The translations under genes and the position numbers were made by a program. This document shows, one piece after another, positions 32,022-37,032 of a stretch of DNA of 37,032 nt. Source of the DNA: Deltaproteobacteria bacterium. Lineage in GTDB: Bacteria > Myxococcota_A > Bradymonadia > REDH01. Below the pieces are notes generated by a model that searched no databases, was not told the origin of the DNA, and saw only the letters and a program-made list of their open reading frames with translations. Where the stretch lies: positions 1 to 37,032 of the forward strand of contig REDH01000189.1 in NCBI GenBank assembly GCA_007693585.1, given 5' to 3'. How positions within the stretch are numbered: the first letter of the stretch is position 1; each line of letters starts with the position of its first letter.

Positions 32022-33151
32022 AGAACGCCCGCCATCGACTGCCCACCGGCCTCCTGGAGACCCTTTCCGCCCGCCGCGAGGCGGAGGATCCGGGGATGCT
32101 GACCATGCCGGAGCCCGCTGCTTCGGGCCAGCGGCGCGGTGCGTTCAAACCGTCCGATCGCCTGACCGGCCTGCTGCTCGGCTGCGCGATCGGGGATGCG
32201 CTCGGGATGCCCGTCGAGGGGGTGGAGAACGACGAGATCCTTCGCGCCATTCACCGGCTCGGGGGGATTCGGGACTACCTGGCGCCGCAGCCGCACGTGC
32301 TGCGTTCGCTGCGCCGGCTGCGTCCGGGTTGCTGGACCGACGACACGCAGCTCACCCTGGCGATCACCCGCAGTCTGGTGCGCGAGCGCGGGGTCGATCA
32401 CGATGCCGTGGCTTCCGCGCACGTTCACGCGTTCGAGAACTTCGAGCTCCGGGGCTGGGATGCGACCACGAAGCAGTCCTGCCGTCGCCTCGCCCAGGGC
32501 ACGCCCCGCACGCGCTCCGGAAAGCTCGGGGGTGCGGCGAACGCGGTGGCGGCGAAGATCGCCCCGATCGCGGCGGTCAGCCACCTCCGCGGCGAGGATC
32601 GCGCCTCGCTGCTCGACCACTGCTGCGCGGTGAGCGTGATGACCCACCATGATCCCCGCTCGGCGGTGGGGGCCTATCTGGTGGGCCTCCTCGTGCAGGA
32701 CGCGCTGGATGCACCCCGACGTTGGGAACCCGAGGCGGATCGGTACGAGAGCCTCATGGAGGAGGCGGCCTGGGCGGAGTCCGAGCTGGCGGGAACCATC
32801 GGCACGACGGACGAGCCGATCAGCCAGCACCTGAGCGAGCTCTCCGACGCCCTCGACTCCGACGCGGACGAGCTGGCCGAGCTCTCGCATGGAGCGACCC
32901 ATCACGCGTGGGCGTCCATCCCGTTCATCATCGCCCTGCTGGCGAGCCGTCCCTGGGAGTTCGAGGGGGGCGTGCTGGCTACGGTCAATGCCGGTGGCGA
33001 CACGGACACCAACGGCGCCATCGTCGGGTCGATCCTCGGTGCGGCGTGCGGTGCGCGGCGCATCCCGCGCCGGTTCGTGGACAAGCTCGAGGAGGCCGAG
33101 ATGATCCGGGAGCTCGGCCACGAGTTCGCGGTCTCCGTCGACTTCTCCTGA
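32018..33151 (+). CDS. ADP-ribosylglycohydrolase (DraG/ARH family)
   Basis: A 377-residue, all-helical enzyme of the ADP-ribosylglycohydrolase family, which removes ADP-ribose from proteins, nucleic acids or small molecules using two Mg2+ ions. Metal ligands are visible: WTDDTQLTLAI (106-116) and NAGGDTDTNGAIVGSILGA (324-342). LLGCAIGDALGMPVEG (54-69) is the conserved N-terminal helix. About 45 residues precede the domain and are not part of the usual family core. GAGAGGGA sits about 7 bases before the ATG at 32018. No ADP-ribosyltransferase gene is in the window, so the substrate is unknown. The 464-base leader region upstream suggests its own regulated promoter. Confidence 0.93.
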   Translation: MKNARHRLPTGLLETLSARREAEDPGMLTMPEPAASGQRRGAFKPSDRLTGLLLGCAIGDALGMPVEGVENDEILRAIHRLGGIRDYLAPQPHVLRSLRRLRPGCWTDDTQLTLAITRSLVRERGVDHDAVASAHVHAFENFELRGWDATTKQSCRRLAQGTPRTRSGKLGGAANAVAAKIAPIAAVSHLRGEDRASLLDHCCAVSVMTHHDPRSAVGAYLVGLLVQDALDAPRRWEPEADRYESLMEEAAWAESELAGTIGTTDEPISQHLSELSDALDSDADELAELSHGATHHAWASIPFIIALLASRPWEFEGGVLATVNAGGDTDTNGAIVGSILGAACGARRIPRRFVDKLEEAEMIRELGHEFAVSVDFS

Positions 33152-33314
33152 CCCGCACGGGTCACCGACCGCGGTTCGGGGAGGGGGCCGGCCATGTGCC
33201 CGGGTCCGAGAGCGTGCCCTTGCAGGGCGGAGTGAACGTGGTCCCGGGCGCCTGCACGGTGCGGGGCGAAACGGGTCCTCGTCGGCAGCCGCGTCTGCGC
33301 CGGGTGGGGCGAAC

Positions 33315-35609
33315 CTACTCCCCGGCGTCCTCGGTGGGATCCGCGAACTCGGCGGGGTCGGGGATCTCGGCGGGTGGCGGCGGCAGCGGGATGCCGCCCT
33401 CGATGGCCTCGGCCTCCGGGGGTGCGGCGTTGTAGGCTTCGCCATCGCCGGGCGGGGTGTCGGCGATGATCACGTTGCCGTCCTCGTCGAGAGGGTTGCC
33501 CTCGGGATCGAAGAGGTTTCCTTCGGCGTCCCGCAGGAGAGCGCGGCCGTCCTCGCTGAGGACGATCCTTCGTTCGGGCCGCTGGATCTCGCAGGGTTCG
33601 GTGGGGTCGTAGTCGGGGTCGAGCCTGGCGCGGTCCCGCCGGTAGATGTCGGCGAGGAAGTTGGCCCGGCCCTGGTCATCGGTGCGCACGACGTAGTACT
33701 CGAAGTAGACGGGCACGGGGGAGCGCAGGACGATGCCGGTTTCCTGGAGGGAGTCGAAGATCCTCTGGATGCGTCGCTCGTCCCACTGGCCGTCGTGTTC
33801 GAGCAGGTACTGCATGAACTCCATGGGTTCGGAGACGCGGACGCATCCGGACGAGGCCTGTCGGATTTCGCGACCGAAGAGGGCCCGCTGGGGGGTGTCG
33901 TGCATGTAGACGTTGTGGGTGTTCGGGAACATGAACTTGATGCGCCCGAGGGCGTTGTTGTCTCCGGGGATCTGCCGGACGAGCTCGACGCCATCGGCGG
34001 TGACGTAGCGTTCGTATCCCATTCGTTCGAAGAACTCGGGATCCTCGAGGAGCTGGGGCAGGAGGTCGTCCTCGACGATGCGTCGGGGGATGTACCAGTA
34101 GGGGTTGAGGACCATGTAGGTCATCATGAACGCGTCCTCGGGGGTCGCGTTGATCATTTCCATCTGGTTGGTTCGGGGGTTGCAGACGCGTCGGTTGTTT
34201 CCGACGACGACGCCGAAGCGCATGTCGCGCTGTCCGTCGCGCCAGACCTCGGCGTGGAAGTCGGGGATGTTGACGAAGACGAAGTAGTCCTCGTCTCCGA
34301 TCCGGCTTTCGCGCCAGCGTTCGAGGGTGAGATCGATCTGCGCGAGGCGGTGTTCGGCGGGGATGTTCAGGCTCTGCCAGAACATGTTGTAGAAGCCGCC
34401 GGTGACGTCCATCTGGTGGGTTTCCTGGTACTCCCGGATGGCCTGGACGAGGGCATCGTCGAGGCGGTCGCTGACGTCGAGTCCTTCGCCGGTGTCGCCA
34501 TGGTAGTAGCCTTCGATGCGGAGTCGTTCGCGCAGGAGGGGGATGCGGGAGTGGCTGCGTCCGGGGGCCACGTCGAAGGGTCGCACTTCGGGCCATCCGC
34601 CCTCGGCGACGATCCGGGCGTAGCGTCTGCGCTCGGCCATGAGGGGCGCGTACTGCTGGTGCTGCGGGCGGAGTTCGTCGAGCACGAGCTCGCGGACGGC
34701 GTCGGCGGTCCGGGCCGCGGCGAGGGCGGCGAAGGCGCCTTCCATGCGCTCGGCGACGATGTTCCGTCGTTCTTCCTCGGAGACGTTTCCGCGGAACATG
34801 CGGACGTTGGCATGGCGGAGGTCGAAGGCGTATCGCAGGTAGAGGTCGGCGAGGAGGGCTTCGGCGGCGGCATCGGCGCCGCGGCGCTCGAGCTCGAGGC
34901 GCAGTCGGAGTTCGTGCAGGGCGTGCAGGTCGGCGAGGGTGCCGGCGGAGGTCCCGTCTTCTGCGGTGTCGGCGAGTGCGGCGCGCAGGGCGCGTCGGGC
35001 GACGGTTCGGGGGTCGTTGTCGGGGTCGACGCGGTCGAGGAAGGGGAGCACCGTCTCGGCGAGCTCGTCGGTGAGCTGGAGGGAGGGACGGTGTGTCCAG
35101 GCGCGGGCCACGCGGGCCTGCAGTTCGAGGGCGTCGAGCAGGGTGTCGTCGAGGTACGTGGTCGGGTCGACACCCTGGTCGATGACGTGTGCGACGGCGT
35201 CGATGAGGGCGTCGGTTCGGGGGGTGGGCTCGCCGTACCGGAAGAAGAGCGGTCGGAACTCGCGCCCGGCGTAGAGGTGGGCGAGGAAGAGCCGGCGGCG
35301 CAGCGGGACGGTCTCGGTGGTGCCGACGAGGAGGTTCTCGAGGGCATTGGCCGGCAGCATCTCCGGGAGGAGTGAGGCCCAGAGTGCGTCGGTCTCCTCG
35401 GCGAGGATGCGGCGCGCCTCTTCGGCGGCGGGGGGTGTGTCGGCGGCGTCGGGCGCGGCTTCGGCGCTGGGGGTGCTTTCCCCCGTGGTGTCGGGGCGTC
35501 CGTCTCCGCAGGCGGTCGCGAGCAGCGCGAGGGCGAGCGCGGGGCCGAGGAGCGCCGACGGGGTGCGCGGGGCGTCGGGCGCGGGGCCGCGGGTACGCGG
35601 CGCGCTCAT
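33315..35609 (-). CDS. YcbB-type L,D-transpeptidase lipoprotein
   Basis: A 764-residue murein L,D-transpeptidase of the LdtD/YcbB type, which forms 3-3 peptidoglycan cross-links or attaches proteins. The signal ends in a lipobox, LLATAC. Residues of about 60-330 are the long, mostly helical scaffold domain of the family, followed by a peptidoglycan-binding region (YYHGDTGEGLDVSDRLDDAL). The YkuD catalytic domain has MHDTPQ with His 570 and SSGCVRV with the nucleophile Cys 589. After the domain, about 150 residues contain two DPEGN-type repeats and an acidic, Pro-rich tail. The ATG at 35607-35609 overlaps the stop of a 58-codon gene (ATGA), so it is co-translated with that membrane protein. 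The enzyme acts in the periplasm. Confidence 0.92.
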   Translation of the reverse strand: MSAPRTRGPAPDAPRTPSALLGPALALALLATACGDGRPDTTGESTPSAEAAPDAADTPPAAEEARRILAEETDALWASLLPEMLPANALENLLVGTTETVPLRRRLFLAHLYAGREFRPLFFRYGEPTPRTDALIDAVAHVIDQGVDPTTYLDDTLLDALELQARVARAWTHRPSLQLTDELAETVLPFLDRVDPDNDPRTVARRALRAALADTAEDGTSAGTLADLHALHELRLRLELERRGADAAAEALLADLYLRYAFDLRHANVRMFRGNVSEEERRNIVAERMEGAFAALAAARTADAVRELVLDELRPQHQQYAPLMAERRRYARIVAEGGWPEVRPFDVAPGRSHSRIPLLRERLRIEGYYHGDTGEGLDVSDRLDDALVQAIREYQETHQMDVTGGFYNMFWQSLNIPAEHRLAQIDLTLERWRESRIGDEDYFVFVNIPDFHAEVWRDGQRDMRFGVVVGNNRRVCNPRTNQMEMINATPEDAFMMTYMVLNPYWYIPRRIVEDDLLPQLLEDPEFFERMGYERYVTADGVELVRQIPGDNNALGRIKFMFPNTHNVYMHDTPQRALFGREIRQASSGCVRVSEPMEFMQYLLEHDGQWDERRIQRIFDSLQETGIVLRSPVPVYFEYYVVRTDDQGRANFLADIYRRDRARLDPDYDPTEPCEIQRPERRIVLSEDGRALLRDAEGNLFDPEGNPLDEDGNVIIADTPPGDGEAYNAAPPEAEAIEGGIPLPPPPAEIPDPAEFADPTEDAGE

Positions 35610-35782
35610 GGTGCCTCGCGCTCCGCGGGCGCTTCGGCGGGCGGCTCTTCGGCGTCGGCCGGGACGAAGCTCACGAGTCCCTGGGGAACCAGAAAGAGCA
35701 CGACGAGGACGAGGACCACCAGGATGAGGTAGGTGGGCTCCTCGTTGCGGAGCTCGATGCGGGGGATCAAGGATCTGGCCAT
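35606..35782 (-). CDS. Small single-pass membrane protein coupled to the L,D-transpeptidase
   Basis: A 58-residue protein. Residues 1-17 are polar (MARSLIPRIELRNEEPTY), a strongly hydrophobic helix runs from about 18 to 35 (LILVVLVLVVLFLVPQG), and the tail is Pro/Glu/Ala-rich. No known family. It could anchor, position or regulate the transpeptidase whose start codon overlaps its stop by four bases. I chose the ATG at 35780-35782 because the hydrophobic design fits and GGAAG lies about 7 bases upstream; the frame continues upstream without similar character. Confidence 0.65.
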   Translation of the reverse strand: MARSLIPRIELRNEEPTYLILVVLVLVVLFLVPQGLVSFVPADAEEPPAEAPAEREAP

Positions 35783-35931
35783 GGGTGTCTTCCGGTGAAA
35801 GACTGGGAGGGCGCCTGCACGTCGCGCGCCCGCGCGGGGACTAAACCGTGACCGCCGGACGGCGTCAACTCCAATCCCCGGGAAAGCGGGCCGCCGACCT
35901 CCCCGACGCCACCGACCAAGCGCCCTTCCCG

Positions 35932-36804
35932 ATGCGTCCCCGGCCAACAGCCCACCCCGCCGTACTCTGGGTGGAGGAGCATGATCACCGCTGGAGCTTC
36001 CTGGGCCCCTATCTGGTGCTCTCGGTCGTCCTGAGCGTCTTCGTCAGCCTGTTCTGGCTGCTGGCGCTCATCGGCATGCACGCCGCCCTCGAGTGGACCC
36101 GCCAGCGCCGGCTGCACCCGAATCCCCGCTGGGTCGCCGGCCGGATCCTCTGGGAGCTGAAGCTGGATCTCGCCCTGCTGCTCTTCGCCCTGGTGATCGT
36201 CGTCTACACCGACGTGGTGCTCGGGCTCCTCGGCCTGGGCGCCGCCGCCCGCGCCGGAACCGCAGGCGCGGCGCGGATCGTCGCGTGGCAGCGCGGCATC
36301 CGCGGCTTCCTCATGACCGTTGACGAGATGATGATCGCCTGGAGCGGCACCCGACGCATCCTCGAGCGACAGAAGAACGGGGAGGACGACGGCGAGCCGG
36401 AGGAGGACGGGACCGGTCGCCCCGATGCCCCGGCGTCCGGCCCGGACCATGCGGCAGACGGCCGCAAGGTGGACGGCGACGACCCGCCAGCGGACGGCGA
36501 TGGACTCACCGGATCCGCCCAGGTCGATGCGCAGGACGGGACGGGCGGCCCCGTCCAGGCGAGTCTGCCGGAGGACGTCCGAGACGACGTGGGCGAGGTC
36601 CTGATTGGCACCACCGGGCGGCCGCTTCCCGTCCACGTGGTGCGTCCCTGGGTGATGCAGTGGGGCCGCGGCGACATGATCTCGGTCCTGCTCCTCGTGG
36701 CCATGGCGGGCCTGCTCGCCCTCGCCCCGATGCTGGGCGGGCTGACCTGGGCGGAGATCGGCCGCGCCGTGCTCGAGGAAATGAACCCGCTCCCCCCCTC
36801 TTGA
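35932..36804 (+). CDS. Multi-pass membrane protein of unknown function
   Basis: A 290-residue membrane protein I do not recognise. Two hydrophobic segments lie near the N-terminus (FLGPYLVLSVVLSVFVSLF and LALLLFALVIVVYTDVVLG) and another near the C-terminus (MISVLLLVAMAGLLALAPML). Between them is a roughly 90-residue Gly/Asp/Pro-rich acidic linker (EDDGEPEEDGTGRPD and on) that is likely disordered. Its early half (DHRWSFLGPYL ... HAALEWTRQRRLHPNPRW) is basic and amphipathic. It starts at the ATG at 35932; an in-frame GTG at 35848 would add 28 residues without matching character. It diverges from the small-TM/transpeptidase operon, which suggests a cell-envelope role. Confidence 0.7.
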   Translation: MRPRPTAHPAVLWVEEHDHRWSFLGPYLVLSVVLSVFVSLFWLLALIGMHAALEWTRQRRLHPNPRWVAGRILWELKLDLALLLFALVIVVYTDVVLGLLGLGAAARAGTAGAARIVAWQRGIRGFLMTVDEMMIAWSGTRRILERQKNGEDDGEPEEDGTGRPDAPASGPDHAADGRKVDGDDPPADGDGLTGSAQVDAQDGTGGPVQASLPEDVRDDVGEVLIGTTGRPLPVHVVRPWVMQWGRGDMISVLLLVAMAGLLALAPMLGGLTWAEIGRAVLEEMNPLPPS

Positions 36805-36829
36805 GTCGTCCATCGCACCACCCTACGAT
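36801..36829 (+). promoter_or_regulatory. Candidate promoter for the PTEPP-repeat gene
   Basis: TTGAGT (36801-36806), a 17-base spacer, TACGAT (36824-36829). A start would fall near 36836, next to an ATG at 36837 that is in frame with the ATG at 36885. So the transcript could be nearly leaderless or carry a 48-base leader. Confidence 0.45.
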
Positions 36830-36884
36830 CCCTCCGATGCGCAGCGATGACCGCCGCGCCCTCCCCTGCCCACCGGCCTCGCGC

Positions 36885-37032
36885 ATGACCCGCACCCTCC
36901 TCCCCAGGCTCCTCCCGCTCGCCGCGCTGGTCGCCGCGCTCTTCATGGTCTCGCCGCTGCTCGCCAACGACCCGGACCCCACGGAGCCGCCTCCCACGGA
37001 GCCGCCTCCCACGGAGCCGCCTCCCACGGAGC
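36885..37032 (+). CDS. Secreted protein with PTEPP repeats, cut by the window edge
   Basis: Only the first 49 codons are present. A signal peptide (MTRTLLPRLLPLAALVAALF with an end at about PLLA) is followed by NDPDPTEPP, then the repeated block PPTEP. The array starts near 36978 and runs past the window, so the number of repeats is unknown. Pro/Thr/Glu repeats are typical stalks in surface or secreted proteins. Neither the ATG at 36885 nor the in-frame ATG at 36837 has a Shine-Dalgarno sequence; I chose 36885 because the signal peptide begins there. Confidence 0.6.
   Translation, partial: MTRTLLPRLLPLAALVAALFMVSPLLANDPDPTEPPPTEPPPTEPPPTE
36978..37032 (+). repeat. 15-bp tandem repeat encoding PTEPP
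   Basis: The unit CCCACGGAGCCGCCT starts at 36978, 36993 and 37008, with a fourth unit cut by the window end at 37023. Units are identical, so the array is probably recent or length-variable. Confidence 0.9.

Noticed and set aside
33152-33314. Gap between the ADP-ribosylglycohydrolase and L,D-transpeptidase genes checked for a tRNA or small RNA
   Set aside because: No cloverleaf, no T-loop consensus and no promoter-terminator pair; it is only the space between two convergent stops.
30959-33445. An 828-codon minus-strand frame crossing the flavoprotein end and the ADP-ribosylglycohydrolase
   Set aside because: It would overlap two genes with intact motifs and has no recognisable domain itself.

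Overview
This window is a high-G+C (roughly 70 % by eye), densely packed bacterial chromosome segment. It holds 30 complete genes that I can support, one gene cut by the right edge and one doubtful 61-codon leader ORF. The gene content points to a myxobacterium-like member of the Myxococcota (Deltaproteobacteria). It includes a membrane-anchored eukaryotic-type Ser/Thr kinase, a Cys-rich RCC1-repeat lipoprotein, PEGA and HEAT proteins, many lipoproteins, and a LolA-like plus DUF1302-like outer-membrane pair. I see no rRNA, tRNA, CRISPR array, insertion sequence or phage gene, so this looks like ordinary chromosome. The taxonomic call is inference from gene content, not from a marker gene.

Layout. 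1-3.2 kb: Fur-family regulator, a small Cys-rich lipoprotein on the minus strand, and a DUF4442 thioesterase translationally coupled to the Ser/Thr kinase. 3.2-6.3 kb (minus): a small outer-membrane barrel protein, then a DUF1636-type metal-binding protein coupled to a SLC13/DASS transporter with two RCK_C domains. 6.6-11.9 kb (plus): AraC regulator, RCC1 lipoprotein, CysQ-like phosphatase, thioredoxin-fold [2Fe-2S] ferredoxin and a ChaN-like haem-binding lipoprotein. 11.9-13.2 kb (minus): a fold-III PLP decarboxylase whose substrate and catalytic motifs are unusual, with a promoter-like site and a hairpin in its leader. 13.6-17.3 kb: DnaB helicase, RarA/MgsA clamp-loader-like ATPase (minus) and a metallophosphoesterase.

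17.3-20.2 kb (plus): a LolA-like periplasmic protein coupled to a DUF1302-like barrel that carries 25-residue N-terminal repeats. 20.3-23.4 kb: a HEAT protein (minus) and a PEGA/transmembrane protein (plus) driven from two divergent consensus-like promoters, then a FAH-family hydrolase. 23.5-25.7 kb (minus): a metallo-beta-lactamase-fold hydrolase coupled to formimidoylglutamate deiminase (HutF). 25.9-31.6 kb (plus): a four-gene run with a 910-residue protein I cannot identify, an M50 intramembrane protease, a lipoprotein and a COG2509 flavoprotein. 31.6-33.2 kb: a 464-bp leader region and an ADP-ribosylglycohydrolase. 33.3-35.8 kb (minus): a 58-residue membrane protein coupled to a YcbB-type L,D-transpeptidase. 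35.9-37.0 kb (plus): a membrane protein, then the start of a secreted protein with PTEPP repeats.

A recurring feature is four-base start/stop overlap (ATGA or GTGA) at thioesterase/kinase, DUF1636/transporter, ferredoxin/ChaN, LolA-like/barrel, MBL/HutF, lipoprotein/flavoprotein and small-TM/transpeptidase. These define the operons with the most confidence. No single locus is clearly a new system. The best candidates for new biology are the atypical decarboxylase with its structured leader, the 910-residue protein with the M50 protease, and the repeat-bearing outer-membrane pair.
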